Below, piece by piece: positions 15,309-24,727 of a DNA stretch of 64,000 bases. This stretch comes from JAUVXJ01 sp034411995. Lineage in GTDB: Bacteria > Chloroflexota > Anaerolineae > UBA7937 > B3-Chlor. The notes under the pieces are model-generated. The model was not told where the DNA came from. It made no database searches and saw nothing but the letters and a program-made list of their open reading frames with translations. Both the position numbers and the translations under genes were made by a program. Where the stretch lies: contig DAOUME010000009.1 in the NCBI GenBank assembly GCA_034411995.1, positions 177,897-241,896 of the forward strand. Reading direction: 5' to 3'. Each line of letters starts with the position of its first letter. Positions within the stretch are counted from its first letter, which is position 1.

Positions 15309-15917
15309 CTACTCAGCCTTGTCCAGCAGGATGGCGACCGCTGCGTCAGTGAGTGCCACCCGATAAGCCAGGAGTCGACGCCCATTCTCCAGAAGAGCAT
15401 CCCGGATCGGTCCCTGCAGCTCCTCGATAGTGCCGTAGATCGTCTCCGCTATTTCCGACTTGTCTTGAGCCTCCAGCCGTCCGCCGACCACCCTGGCCTG
15501 CAAGACGTGACTGGTCCAGTCCAGGTGATCCCCCTCACTGGTGAAGCGCACGTGCACCCTCAGCAAGTACCTCTCCAGTTCGATCTCCAGTCCGGTCTCC
15601 TCGAGGGCCTCGCGCCGTGCTCCTTCCTCGAACGGCTCTCCAGGGTTGAGACCCCCGCTGGGCGCCCGATAGACTGGCGGTCGAAACATGGGTTTTCTGA
15701 TCAGGGCCAGGCGGTCACCGTTGAAGATGAACAGAGTTACGTCGTGAGCACGACCATGCTTCTGGGTAGCCCTCACAAAGGCCATCTCCACGTCCCCTAT
15801 ATCGTGCTCCAGACGCAAGACCTGAGGCTTGCCCAGCTTCGCTTCCAGCTCCTCTACCTGTTTCGTTTCGACGTACATCGCCAGCCCCTGGTCACAAGTG
15901 CCCAGGATCCCTTTCAA
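15309..15917 (-). CDS. Nudix hydrolase
   Basis: 202 residues. A complete Nudix box is present around residues 88-110: G-x5-E-x7-REALEETGL, matching GX5EX7REUXEEXGU with nothing missing. The N-terminal half (LRLEHDIGDVEMAFVRATQKHGRAHDVTLFI) is not assigned. Such enzymes hydrolyse nucleoside diphosphates linked to another group; the CoA-rich context makes a CoA-thioester pyrophosphohydrolase possible but there is no direct evidence. Its ATG overlaps the stop of the inositol-phosphatase-like gene (ATGA). Confidence 0.88.
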   Translation of the reverse strand: MKGILGTCDQGLAMYVETKQVEELEAKLGKPQVLRLEHDIGDVEMAFVRATQKHGRAHDVTLFIFNGDRLALIRKPMFRPPVYRAPSGGLNPGEPFEEGARREALEETGLEIELERYLLRVHVRFTSEGDHLDWTSHVLQARVVGGRLEAQDKSEIAETIYGTIEELQGPIRDALLENGRRLLAYRVALTDAAVAILLDKAE

Positions 15918-16714
15918 CCATCCTGTCTCAGCACGGCCAGCAAGTCCTCGTGGATCCGCCCATTGGTGGCCACGATGTCACTCAGGAAAGGGGTCCACTG
16001 CTCGACCTCCACGCCCGAGAGGCGACCACCCGCCTCCTTGACCAGCAAGCCGCCAGCGGCCGTATCCCAGGGCTTGACGTGAAACTCCCAGTGCCCGTCA
16101 AGCCTCCCCGCAGCTACGTAGGCCAGGTCCAGCGCCAGCGATCCGCTGCGCCGCACTCCCTGTATCCTGTCGATCAGCTTGCCCAACTGAGTGACGTTGC
16201 TTTCGACGATCGTGGCCCGCTCGTAGGGAAAGCCCGTGGACAGCAGCGAGGAGATCAAGACGTCCGTGCTGGAGACCGCGATCCGATTCCCATTGAGGGT
16301 AGCCCCCTCACCACGGACAGCGTAGAAGAGCTCGTCACGGAGCGGATCATACACGCAGCCCAGGAGACACTCCCCTCTGTGCAACAACCCCACCGAAATG
16401 CAGAACACAGGATGACCGTGGACGAAATTCGTGGTGCCATCCAGGGGGTCCACCAACCACAGGTAGTCACCTTGTGGAGAGGGCTCGCCCTGCTCCATCT
16501 CTTCACTGAGGATGGCGTGCTGTGGATACCGGCGGGCGATAGTCTCCCTGATCAATTCCTCCAGGGCCAGATCCACGTCAGTGACGAGGTCCACGGCGCC
16601 CTTCTGCGCGACCTGGAGGCTACCTCCCCACCTCTGCAAGAGCAGCCGCCCCGCTTTCCTGCACAGCGAGGTCACGAAACCCTCTGACGGTGTCTCCGCT
16701 CCCGAGCGCCCCAT
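15914..16714 (-). CDS. Inositol monophosphatase family protein
   Basis: 266 residues. All metal-binding motifs are visible: ILSEEME (about 69), WLVDPLDGTTNFVHG (about 86-100) and the C-terminal WDTAAGGLLVKEAGG. The family dephosphorylates inositol phosphate, sugar phosphates or 3'-phosphoadenosine phosphates. It is translationally coupled to the Nudix gene and lies 6 bases after dch; the two hydrolases may deal with nucleotide by-products of CoA metabolism, but this is inference. A weak ribosome-binding site precedes ATG 16714. Confidence 0.9.
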   Translation of the reverse strand: MGRSGAETPSEGFVTSLCRKAGRLLLQRWGGSLQVAQKGAVDLVTDVDLALEELIRETIARRYPQHAILSEEMEQGEPSPQGDYLWLVDPLDGTTNFVHGHPVFCISVGLLHRGECLLGCVYDPLRDELFYAVRGEGATLNGNRIAVSSTDVLISSLLSTGFPYERATIVESNVTQLGKLIDRIQGVRRSGSLALDLAYVAAGRLDGHWEFHVKPWDTAAGGLLVKEAGGRLSGVEVEQWTPFLSDIVATNGRIHEDLLAVLRQDG

Positions 16715-16720
16715 GAAAGG

Positions 16721-17494
16721 CTACTCGTCCTTCCAGACGGGCTTTCTCTTCTCCACAAAAGCCTGTAGCCCTTCGGTAGCGTCGTGGGTCTTCATCAACT
16801 GGTTCAGATATAGATCCTCTGAGAGCTTCAAAGCCTGCTCGAAGCTCAGAGTCTCACCTTGGGTGGCAGCACGTTTGGTCAATCTCAGCACAACGCCACT
16901 CAGGCCTGCAAGCTGGCCCACGAAGCTCGACACCTCGTCCTCGAAAGAGTCGACCGGCACCACTCTGTTCACGATCCCCAACCGCTCCGCTTCTTGTGCG
17001 TCGATAACGGCGCCCGTGAGCAGCAACTCCATGGCCTTCATGTGAGGCATCAAGCGCGGGAATACGACCGCAGCCACGGGGGGATAGACCCCTACCTGCA
17101 CCTCCGGCTGCCCGAAGGTGGCCTTCTCAGAGGCGATCACCATGTCGCAAAAGGTAACTAACTCACACCCTCCACCCAGAGCAGCGCCCTTCACCGCCGC
17201 GACGATGGGGATCTCCAGGGACCACATCAGCCGGAAGATGCGATGGAATACCTCCACCATCTCACCCACCTTGTCCACCGTGTGGTCCTTTACATCCACG
17301 CCAGCACAGAACGCCTTGCCCGTGGCACCGAACAGGAGTACTCTGCTCTCCTTGTCGTCCTGCAAGCTCTCCAGCGCGTGGTTCATCTCCCTCATGGTGG
17401 GGATGTCCATGATGTTCACTGGGGGATGGTCGAGCGTGATCTTCGCTACCCCATCATGGTGCTCGAAAAGGATATTCTGGTACTCGCTGGTCAT
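16721..17494 (-). CDS. dch: Cyclohexa-1,5-dienecarbonyl-CoA hydratase (crotonase family)
   Basis: 257 residues. It carries the crotonase fold with GKAFCAGVDVKDHT, LGGGCELVTFCD and GQPEVQVGVYPPVAAVVFPR. The GVYPPVA segment in place of GxxPGxG is, from memory, characteristic of dienoyl-CoA hydratases such as Dch/BamR, as is the N-terminal LDHPPVNIMDIPTMREMN. The enzyme hydrates the product of benzoyl-CoA reductase to 6-hydroxycyclohex-1-enecarbonyl-CoA, the substrate of Had. With had and oah in the window this completes the modified beta-oxidation. It lies 10 bases after the upstream SDR in the same transcript. Confidence 0.82.
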   Translation of the reverse strand: MTSEYQNILFEHHDGVAKITLDHPPVNIMDIPTMREMNHALESLQDDKESRVLLFGATGKAFCAGVDVKDHTVDKVGEMVEVFHRIFRLMWSLEIPIVAAVKGAALGGGCELVTFCDMVIASEKATFGQPEVQVGVYPPVAAVVFPRLMPHMKAMELLLTGAVIDAQEAERLGIVNRVVPVDSFEDEVSSFVGQLAGLSGVVLRLTKRAATQGETLSFEQALKLSEDLYLNQLMKTHDATEGLQAFVEKRKPVWKDE

Positions 17495-17504
17495 GCTGCC
17501 CCCG

Positions 17505-18257
17505 CTATATGTACTGCCCGCCGTCGACGGTGATCACCTCGCCGGTGATGTGGCGAGCCTTCTCGCTGCACAGGAAGGTGACCACCCAGGCTACCTCCTC
17601 CGGCTGCCCCAGCCTGCCGAGCACTATCTCGCCCAGCGCCATCTCTTCCACTTTCTCTCGAGCAGGGTTCTGACGCAGCATCTCGGTCTCTATCAGCCCG
17701 GGGCCAACAGCGTTGACATTGACGCTGTACCTGCCCAACTCCTTGGCCATGGCCTTGGTCAGCCCGATGATGCCCGCCTTGGAAGCCGAGTAGTTGGTCT
17801 GGCCGAACTTCCCGCGCAGCCCGTTGATCGAGGTGATATTGACGATCTTTCCCGATTGTTGTTCTCTGAAGATGGGCGTCGCGGCCCGCGCGAAGTTGAA
17901 GTACCCTTTGAGGTTCACGGCCAGGACTCTATCCCATTGCTCTTCTGTCATCTTCCAGATGACGCCATCCCAGTTCATACCTGCGTTGCAGACCAGGATG
18001 TCCAGGCCGCCAAACTGCTCCACTACTTTGGTGACCATCTCCTGCGCAGCAGTGAAGTCTGAGACGTCTATCTGATAGGCCATCGACTTCCGGCCCATTT
18101 CCTCTATCTGGCGGGCAACCTCCTTGGCCTCTTCTGGATGGCTGCGATAGGTAAGCGCCACGTTGGCCCCCTCTCTTGCCAGATCCAGTGAGATCGCCGT
18201 CCCGATGCCCAAGCTTCCACCTGTCACGATAGCGTTCTTGCCTTCCACGAGACCCAT
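17505..18257 (-). CDS. Short-chain dehydrogenase/reductase, FabG/PhaB-like
   Basis: 250 residues from the ATG at 18257 (GGAAAGGAG upstream). TGGSLGIGTAI is the cofactor loop; TYRSHPEEAKEV suggests NADP; NAGMNWDG, YSASKAGIIGLTKAMAKELG (catalytic Tyr and Lys) and GEVITVDGGQYI are classical. The open frame extends 56 codons upstream, but that stretch precedes the conserved start and looks non-coding. Likely reduces or oxidises a 3-oxo/3-hydroxyacyl-CoA. First gene of the dch transcript, 615 bases behind its promoter. Confidence 0.88.
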   Translation of the reverse strand: MGLVEGKNAIVTGGSLGIGTAISLDLAREGANVALTYRSHPEEAKEVARQIEEMGRKSMAYQIDVSDFTAAQEMVTKVVEQFGGLDILVCNAGMNWDGVIWKMTEEQWDRVLAVNLKGYFNFARAATPIFREQQSGKIVNITSINGLRGKFGQTNYSASKAGIIGLTKAMAKELGRYSVNVNAVGPGLIETEMLRQNPAREKVEEMALGEIVLGRLGQPEEVAWVVTFLCSEKARHITGEVITVDGGQYI

Positions 18258-18872
18258 TTGGTGCGGTACTCCTTTCCTATCGACTCTTCCTACTCCCGGC
18301 GTCGCCGGGATGATGCCCGCCCAGGGCGCTCTGCCGACTGACCAAGTCCAAACCTGCCTCGCTTCGTTGTCCAGCCGAGGTCTACCACAAAGGTGTTCCC
18401 CATCAAAAGCTAAGCACAGCATCACTACCCGCAGGCCTTTGTCTTTCCCGCACCCGTAGCATCACGCGATCTCTCACTGCCATGGAGCGGCGACACGCCC
18501 AGCAGTCGAAGCAGATCACTCTGACTGGACGGATAGGCAGCGCTACTCTTAGAGCCGGCGTGACTTCGGCATGGTCAGCGCCGGATGCAGACAGCCGCGA
18601 CCTCGGCGCTGTGTCCCACGAGGGCCACGAGACTGGACCAGGGGATGGGAGGGCATGACGCTGATGGTGGATCAGGCGCTGAGACGGGATGGTTTCGCCG
18701 AGGCTTTCCACGTCTGTGCCCCGCGCACTGGTGAAACCTGACGGAAGACCAGCAGTAGATCGAGGATCCCACACTACCCGCAGCGCTCTCATCGCTCTCC
18801 TACGGCCCCTCTGAGACTGCTCCGGCCTGCCGTTGGACCCGGCGCCTGGCCCCCTGGCCAACTGCGAGAGGG
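18258..18872 (-). other. Long gene-free leader upstream of the SDR
   Basis: About 615 bases between the predicted transcription start and the SDR. I see no recognisable protein family, riboswitch or RNA family; the open frames across it have biased arginine/serine composition and no good ribosome-binding site. It may contain a non-coding RNA or a degraded gene. Confidence 0.45.
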
Positions 18873-18879
18873 CGCTCAT

Positions 18880-18908
18880 ATTATAGCCCGTGCTCCAAAG
18901 TATGTCAA
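18880..18908 (-). promoter_or_regulatory. Perfect consensus sigma-70 promoter
   Basis: Minus strand TTGACA (18903-18908), 17 bases, TATAAT (18880-18885). It points toward SDR-dch-IMPase-Nudix. Confidence 0.87.
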
Positions 18909-19037
18909 TCTATGGACGGACTCGCACCGAGACGATGAAGCTCTGCGCTCGCAGGCTGGCTGGCCAGCCCAGCGGCACCATTTCCTCCACCACGGGCGGG
19001 CAACCAGGTCAGCCTGGTCGCCCAGCCTGGAGATGAC

Positions 19038-19475
19038 CTATGATGTGCCGGAGCTTAGCCTCAGCCTGCGGACCACCAGGATGACCAGAACCAACACCAC
19101 GCCCCCCACGAAGGCCTCCATGGGCCCGAACCCTGTGGGGGCCATCTCGCCTCCCTCGGCGGTGGGTGTCCGGGTGGCCGTAGCGGTCGCTCCTTCGGGC
19201 GCCGGTGAACCCTCCTGTATCACCCGGGTGGGTGTCGCCGCCTGCGTCTGCGGCGTTGCTGTGCCCACCACGGCGGGGCTAGTCCCTGTCGGTGCCGCGG
19301 TGATCTCAGGACTGGGCGTCACCTGGGCTACCACCGTGGCTGACGGCGTGGGGGCCAGGAACCTGGTGTATACAACCAGGCCTGCAATCGATAGCAGGCC
19401 AACCATCAGCAAACCAACCAAGCCCAAGACCACGATAAGGAAAAGCCTGCTCTGTCCTCCACTGGGATTCGCCAT
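19038..19475 (-). CDS. Small membrane protein with two anchors and a Pro/Thr/Ala-rich linker
   Basis: 145 residues, unassigned function. A transmembrane helix at about 11-36 is followed by a low-complexity segment rich in P, T, A and S (about 42-108), then APTGFGP, a second hydrophobic helix at about 117-133 and RRLR. The last part resembles the short proline-threonine motif plus helix plus basic tail found on many Chloroflexota surface proteins, though it is not a true LPXTG. ATG 19475 has GGGAGGGAG. Last gene of the 26.5-19 kb operon; 138 bases separate it from the preceding gene. Confidence 0.7.
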   Translation of the reverse strand: MANPSGGQSRLFLIVVLGLVGLLMVGLLSIAGLVVYTRFLAPTPSATVVAQVTPSPEITAAPTGTSPAVVGTATPQTQAATPTRVIQEGSPAPEGATATATRTPTAEGGEMAPTGFGPMEAFVGGVVLVLVILVVRRLRLSSGTS

Positions 19476-19613
19476 CTTCTCCCTCCCTTCTGGCAGACGA
19501 GTGGTGCTCCATCATCACCAACTATGTCCCAGCCGGTCACACCTCAGACCCCGGGTGAGCTACACACCAGTTGGCCTGTTCCTCGGCCAGTGAGGGCGGA
19601 CCGCCCGCGTCCG

Positions 19614-20690
19614 CTATCCAAACAACTCGACATTGGCTTGTGGTACGAAGAAACTCTCACCGCTCCGCAGCCGCACCTCGACCGCCCGGCCTGTGGTGCC
19701 GGCGGGCAGCGTCATGGAATGCGCAGCGAAACCCGTGACCGTGCCCGTCTTGCCCATGCAGGAACCGCGCACGATCCTCACCTGCGAACCACTCTCCAGG
19801 AGGAACTCAGGACGGGATTCGAGTTCGGCATCCCCGCCAGCGTACGAAGCGTAGACCACGACTTCCGGCCGCGCCGCTCCCCCTCGCCCTTCTGTCGTCC
19901 CCCGTACCGAGGCCTCTTGCCCCTCGTACGCCTTCAACAAGTCGAAGACCGGCTGTGAGATCGCAAACTCGCCCATTCCCTCCGTGACGATCACCGGGAA
20001 GGGCATAGACTGCACCAAGCCCACGAGCCGTGAGTCCAGACCGCCCACCACTATGCCTTCCACGCCGACTTCCTGGGCTCGATCCAGAGTTTCAGCGCTG
20101 ACGCACGAGGCCCCCGCCAACACAGTGCCCCGACAACTCATGTCTATGTCCTCCGGGTCGATGGAACCGTAGGGATCGTCTACCATCACTCTGAGAACAC
20201 CGAAGCCTTCCCTGTCTGAGCCCCAGATTCCCTGGATCAACGCACCCTTCACCTCGAGGATACAGCCCCGACCTGACATGACATTGATCACCGAGCCCCT
20301 GTAGTGCGCCTGGAGCTCCAGCGTGCTGCGCACCCCCCTTATGAGCACACGCCCGTTGGAGATGGCGGCCACGACACCGCCCACAGGAGTACGGTAGCTG
20401 CGCCCGAACAAACGCGAGGCTCCGCTTCCAGCGGCCAGCACGTCCCCTTCTTCCACCCGATCACCCATGGCTACCCGCATGTAGGGAGACAAATCGTTGC
20501 TCTCCAGCGCCAGGGCCTTCGCCACGTTCAACAGGCGCATCTCTCCTGGCACGACCGTCCGCGCAATGACGTCTCTCGGATGCACCCGGGAACCGGTGCC
20601 GACCTGCACCTCTCCCCGGAAAGGCAACATCCGCTCTCGCCGCATCACGATGCTCGGCACTACGCGGGTAACAAAGGGATGATACGGCAT
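19614..20690 (-). CDS. Uncharacterised protein with lipoyl-like and KOW-like segments
   Basis: 358 residues from the ATG at 20690 (GAGGAA upstream). The segment GDRVEEGDVLAAGSGASRLFGRSYRTPVGGVVAAIS (about 90-125) has the spacing of a biotinyl/lipoyl-like barrel, and the C-terminus (SGSQVRIVRGSCMGKTGTVTG, about 297-320) is KOW-like. VGVEGIVVGGLDSRLVGLVQSMPFPVIVTEGMGEF in the middle looks like a Rossmann-like domain. No catalytic motif is recognised. It follows the GlmL-like gene by 11 bases, so the two probably act together. Confidence 0.72.
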   Translation of the reverse strand: MPYHPFVTRVVPSIVMRRERMLPFRGEVQVGTGSRVHPRDVIARTVVPGEMRLLNVAKALALESNDLSPYMRVAMGDRVEEGDVLAAGSGASRLFGRSYRTPVGGVVAAISNGRVLIRGVRSTLELQAHYRGSVINVMSGRGCILEVKGALIQGIWGSDREGFGVLRVMVDDPYGSIDPEDIDMSCRGTVLAGASCVSAETLDRAQEVGVEGIVVGGLDSRLVGLVQSMPFPVIVTEGMGEFAISQPVFDLLKAYEGQEASVRGTTEGRGGAARPEVVVYASYAGGDAELESRPEFLLESGSQVRIVRGSCMGKTGTVTGFAAHSMTLPAGTTGRAVEVRLRSGESFFVPQANVELFG

Positions 20691-20701
20691 GGCCCGTTCC
20701 T

Positions 20702-22468
20702 CTATATACCCAGCTCGCCCATCCACTCCTGGATCTTCGCCCGGCGCTTCTCCTCGTCCCCAGGCAGGGAAAGAGGCCTGCCCCTGGCGTCGACGATGAT
20801 TCCCAGCGCCCCCCCGTCCAGTTCGGTAGTCGCCCCCTTCCCCTTCTTTCCTAGACCAACATCGAACTGCGAACTGGGGCGCATCTCCACCACAGCCCGC
20901 TTGCCTTCCATCAAAGGGATGACCTCCACGGCCCCGAAGGGCACCTCGACCCTGAGAGACTGGCCATCATCATAGTCTATCTTGAGCTTCAGGGCTACAG
21001 CACCTTCCTGGCCGCTGCCCGTCAAGGAGATCACAGTACCAAGCTTGAGGATGCCATCCCGCGCCAGTACCTGAGCCGCTGCCAAGGGGTGGAGCGAAGC
21101 CAGAGCCCCGAGTTGAGGCAAGAGTGAGGCCTGGTCCAACGCCAGAGCACATATTCCTGTAGGCTGGATCGCATCGAGCAAGATCGAGGCAGCCTGACCT
21201 CGGACAGGCGCCTGGGAGAGCACTCCTCCCCTACCCACGATCAAGTCCACTGGAGGTACGTGCTCCTCGACCAGACCCACCCCGCTGCCCAGCCACCGGC
21301 CCCTCGCCTTGTCCAGCGCCAGCGAGATCGCTTCACGTGCGGCCGCCTGCTCGAGAAGCAACCCCTCCACGGTCTCGGGCACGGTCATGGGCCTGAGCGA
21401 CTTATTGAGTATCTCGTTGCGGGCCTGGTCCACATCCATCTCGAAGGGCAGCCACCGCAGTATGCGGTCTATGCCCACCTTATCCAGAACATTACGTATG
21501 CCATAGCCCACGCCCAGCCGGGCATTGACCGTGGAACCCAGGCGACCGCCTATCACCCCAGCTACATGCGTTGTGGAACCGCCTACGTCTACCGCCAGCG
21601 TGTCCAACTGGTAGGCGCGAGACAGGTACCTCAACACCACCTCGAGACCCTCGGCGGTGGCCATGATAGGTGCCGAAGTCCAGGACTTGAGCTCGCCGAA
21701 ACCTGGCACCCGACCCATCTTCGTCTCTCGATACAGGCTGCGCAACTCCTCCTGAGCAGCTCCCAAGTCCTCCTCTGCTAGAGTAGGACGAACGTTGTCC
21801 GCCACGTGCAGGTTTGTTGAATCACCCAGGATCCTGACTATGTCAGTACGTGCCTCCCGGTTGCCCGCGAAGATCACGTGTTCCCGGCCTCCCTCCTCTG
21901 AGGCCGCAAGTGCAGCAGCGACATCCATAGCCGCTTCCAGGACAGGCTCCACCGCCCCGCCCTCTATGCCTCCCCCCAGCAGGATAGCGTCAGGGCGACG
22001 GCGCAAGGTGTCCCTCAGCATGGCTAGCATGGTGCTCTCCCCACCGCTATCGCTGGTCCCGTCATCACTGGCCACCACATTCTGGACGACCACATAGGAG
22101 CCCTCTGTGGCCTTCAGCAGGCTGTCTACACTGTAACGGCTAATCAGTCCCACCACGGCCACCCCCAGCGGAGCGGCTGCATCGACGGTGGCCACGAAAG
22201 CATCTACCCCGCTGCCTTCCTCCCTCTCGGGAACGATCAGTTGCTCCTGGCCAGAAAGCAGAACTCGACCAGTGAAGCGCTCAACCTGGCGAATGGCCTC
22301 GCGCACCCCTATGGAGATCCTCGACCATGGTACCTCGACGGTCGTCGCCGTCTCTCCGGTCGCCACCACCCGGAATTCACCAGCGACCAGATCGATCAAG
22401 GCCACCCGTGTGGCTATGCTGCCACAGTCGGCGACCAGGATCGACTCGATATCCAGTGCCTCTTCCAT
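20702..22468 (-). CDS. GlmL/MutL-family protein (ASKHA fold)
   Basis: About 588 residues from the ATG at 22468; an upstream extension would overlap the preceding gene. It shows the features of the glutamate mutase MutL/GlmL family: VADCGSIATRVALIDL at the N-terminus, LGGGIEGGAVEPVLEA, VIFAGNREA, LAVDVGGSTTHVA (about 320), a long middle part, and DLIVGRGGVLS. In clostridia GlmL lies between glutamate mutase subunits and may be a chaperone or reactivase, but no mutase gene is present here. It is flanked by membrane proteins of unknown function. Role unknown; an ATP-driven chaperone-like function is a family-level guess. Confidence 0.78.
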   Translation of the reverse strand: MEEALDIESILVADCGSIATRVALIDLVAGEFRVVATGETATTVEVPWSRISIGVREAIRQVERFTGRVLLSGQEQLIVPEREEGSGVDAFVATVDAAAPLGVAVVGLISRYSVDSLLKATEGSYVVVQNVVASDDGTSDSGGESTMLAMLRDTLRRRPDAILLGGGIEGGAVEPVLEAAMDVAAALAASEEGGREHVIFAGNREARTDIVRILGDSTNLHVADNVRPTLAEEDLGAAQEELRSLYRETKMGRVPGFGELKSWTSAPIMATAEGLEVVLRYLSRAYQLDTLAVDVGGSTTHVAGVIGGRLGSTVNARLGVGYGIRNVLDKVGIDRILRWLPFEMDVDQARNEILNKSLRPMTVPETVEGLLLEQAAAREAISLALDKARGRWLGSGVGLVEEHVPPVDLIVGRGGVLSQAPVRGQAASILLDAIQPTGICALALDQASLLPQLGALASLHPLAAAQVLARDGILKLGTVISLTGSGQEGAVALKLKIDYDDGQSLRVEVPFGAVEVIPLMEGKRAVVEMRPSSQFDVGLGKKGKGATTELDGGALGIIVDARGRPLSLPGDEEKRRAKIQEWMGELGI

Positions 22469-22524
22469 CCAGTCCACGCCCTCACCGCATACCAGAACCC
22501 GGGCTTCCGTCGCGAAGGGTCGAT

Positions 22525-23187
22525 CTACCGCCCCACCAAGCCCAGCCAATCTCCCAGCAGGAAGTAGACCCGCTCGATCAACAGAGAGACGTAGGCCATG
22601 ACCCGATTGCCGTAGATGGCCCCGAGAGTGATGAGCAGCACCCAACGACCGATGGTTGATCCGAACCTCAGGAACCCGGTCCCCGGGCCCTTTCGCACGC
22701 CCATCGTGAAATAGAAGTAGGAGAGAGTGCCGATGGTGCCCACGGTCAGCAGGATATTGTTCACCGCTACCTCAGCACCTCCCGCCGTCCCCGGCGAGAC
22801 CGACACCCACGAAGCCTGAATCTGGGGCAGGAACGAGCCAACGAGCGCCCCTCCTATGGCCAGAGCCGCGCCGACGCCGAACAAGAAAGCGACCGAGCTG
22901 TTGCCCACCCAGGCCACCGATCCGCGGGCCTTCGTCAGCAACAGCAGCCCCAAGAGCAGCGGGAGGAAGTATGGCCAGTTGGCCGTGGCATCGTCCAGGA
23001 GAGGCCTTAATAACCATGGACGCAGCACTTGATGAACGACGACGACGACGGCGTACCCCACAGACGACCCGACGAACAGGTGCTGAGCCAGCCGGTAGAG
23101 CGGGTTGTCTGCCAACAGGTAGCTGTACACCATCAAAGTCAAGATGGCCGCTATCCACACCGCAAAGACTTCGCTCACCGGGCCCAT
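22525..23187 (-). CDS. Multi-pass membrane protein, unknown function
   Basis: 220 residues with about six or seven hydrophobic helices (for example AVWIAAILTLMVYSYLLA, FLPLLLGLLLLTK, VAFLFGVGAALAIGG, ILLTVGTIGTLSYFYFTMGV). No motif for a known transporter. Begins within the end of the zinc-ribbon gene (13-base overlap), so it is translationally coupled and likely part of the same complex. Could start at the GTG a few codons in, which has better spacing from GGGAG. Confidence 0.75.
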   Translation of the reverse strand: MGPVSEVFAVWIAAILTLMVYSYLLADNPLYRLAQHLFVGSSVGYAVVVVVHQVLRPWLLRPLLDDATANWPYFLPLLLGLLLLTKARGSVAWVGNSSVAFLFGVGAALAIGGALVGSFLPQIQASWVSVSPGTAGGAEVAVNNILLTVGTIGTLSYFYFTMGVRKGPGTGFLRFGSTIGRWVLLITLGAIYGNRVMAYVSLLIERVYFLLGDWLGLVGR

Positions 23188-24725
23188 CTCCCTGCCAGCC
23201 TGCCGCTGAAGTAGGCCGCGTTGCCCGCCAGGATCAATAGTATGATGGCGATGTGTACCACCGATTGCGAGTCCATGCTCGCCAGCGCCGGCCCAGACTC
23301 TCCACTCAGTTTCTCGTATTCCGCCGCCCCCACTAATCCGGTCATCAAGCCCAGGAGCTGGCGATTCGCCTCGTTTCGATAGTACGGCCTGGCGAAGGGG
23401 TCAGCCGTCGCGCTTACCCCTGCAACCATTGGTATCCCGTAAGGGCCCTGCACCTGCTCCAACCACATCCGCAAGTAATCAGGTGTACCGGCGAACTCCA
23501 CGATCAGAGCGATGTCCTCGACGTCATCGACCAGATCAGTCCAACCGCCTGTCAACAACCCTTCGATAACCGAACGTGGTCCAGCCTCCACGCCCACGAC
23601 GTACCCCAGCACGACCTGGTACCCCTCTCCCGTGCCGTAGCCGTACTCGTCAGCCACCGCGTCGCGGACCTGCTGGGAGAGGCGCGCGCCCTCGGGCGTA
23701 AGGCTGACGTTGATCACCCGCACCCCACGCTCCAGGAGATGGTGCAGGACCGCTCTGGCCTGGGGGAGCATCTCTCCCGCCGCACCGGGGTCGTAGTCCT
23801 GCGAAACCAGCACCACTGCGCCTGGTGGCAACCCCTCGATGGCTTGGTACATCGCTGTCGTGGAGCCACCAACGCTCATGTTTTCCTCGGACCATCTGCT
23901 GCCCAGCAATATGGGCACCAGGACGGCAGCGGCAACGATCAGGTACGTCATCCATCGTACCGTGGACGCAACGAGTTGCTCTGCACGTCGCCGCGGAGCG
24001 ACAGTCACGCCCGGCCGGGCCGGTTCTCTGGCCACGGCGCTGAAGAGCTCAGCCCGCTCGTACGCATCCTGGGAGGGAACAACGGCTTCCGCCGGGACGG
24101 CGCGCCGGGGAATAGCCAGGCTAGGCTCGATGCCCAGAGTCCCCCTGATGCCCTTCAGCAGGCCGGTCACATCAGCGGACGCACCTGCTTCCGCCGGTTC
24201 TTCAACCTCCGCCTCTTCCTCCGGCCGAAGGGCCTCCAGCCACGAAGGGATCTCCGCTCGAGCCACCCCCTCTTGGTCTGCAGCCCGCGCTGCCTCACTC
24301 AACATCTCGTCGAAGTCGGCCGGCACCTCGAGCCATTCCGGGAGCTCCCCCCGCTCGATCTCCTCCCCCTCCTCGGGCTCGGCGCCGCCTTCGACAGCGA
24401 GTTCCTCCACCTTCTTGAGCCAGGGAGGCGCCGTCTCCTCAGCGACCTCATCTTCGGCAGGGCCACCCATCGCCGTGACGCCTTCACCCTCCGCTTCAGC
24501 GGCACCCTCTTCCCCACGCTTCAGCGGTTCGAGAGGCACCTCGCTTGGTGAGACACCAGGCGGAATCAGAGGGGCGCCGCACACCGTGCACACCGTGATG
24601 CCAGGCGGATGGGGTGTGTCGCACATGGGGCACGTTGTCCCCTTGGGTGTCCCCAAGGGCTGCCCACACTCACCGCAGAACCTGCTGTCCGGCTTGTTGG
24701 CTGCCCCGCACTCAGGACATTCCAT
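23175..24725 (-). CDS. Zinc-ribbon membrane protein with acidic linker
   Basis: 516 residues. Two zinc ribbons at the N-terminus (CPECG...CGECG and CPMC...CTVCG, residues 3-51), a long Glu/Ala/Pro-rich linker (about 65-240), a transmembrane helix (about 252-272), an exported or lumenal domain with GLPPGAVVLVSQDYDPGAAGEMLPQA and VVLGYVVGVEAGP, and a C-terminal helix before GRLAGRWAR. Shares its first bases with the stop of the upstream gene. The domain between the helices looks like a periplasmic-binding or sirohydrochlorin-like fold but I cannot name it. Probably a scaffold of the membrane assembly encoded by this operon. Confidence 0.75.
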   Translation of the reverse strand: MECPECGAANKPDSRFCGECGQPLGTPKGTTCPMCDTPHPPGITVCTVCGAPLIPPGVSPSEVPLEPLKRGEEGAAEAEGEGVTAMGGPAEDEVAEETAPPWLKKVEELAVEGGAEPEEGEEIERGELPEWLEVPADFDEMLSEAARAADQEGVARAEIPSWLEALRPEEEAEVEEPAEAGASADVTGLLKGIRGTLGIEPSLAIPRRAVPAEAVVPSQDAYERAELFSAVAREPARPGVTVAPRRRAEQLVASTVRWMTYLIVAAAVLVPILLGSRWSEENMSVGGSTTAMYQAIEGLPPGAVVLVSQDYDPGAAGEMLPQARAVLHHLLERGVRVINVSLTPEGARLSQQVRDAVADEYGYGTGEGYQVVLGYVVGVEAGPRSVIEGLLTGGWTDLVDDVEDIALIVEFAGTPDYLRMWLEQVQGPYGIPMVAGVSATADPFARPYYRNEANRQLLGLMTGLVGAAEYEKLSGESGPALASMDSQSVVHIAIILLILAGNAAYFSGRLAGRWAR

Positions 24726-24727
24726 CA

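Noticed and set aside
18403..18879. Minus-strand ORF of 158 codons in the leader behind the promoter
   Set aside because: No family likeness, poor ribosome-binding site, biased composition; kept only as a possible non-coding leader.
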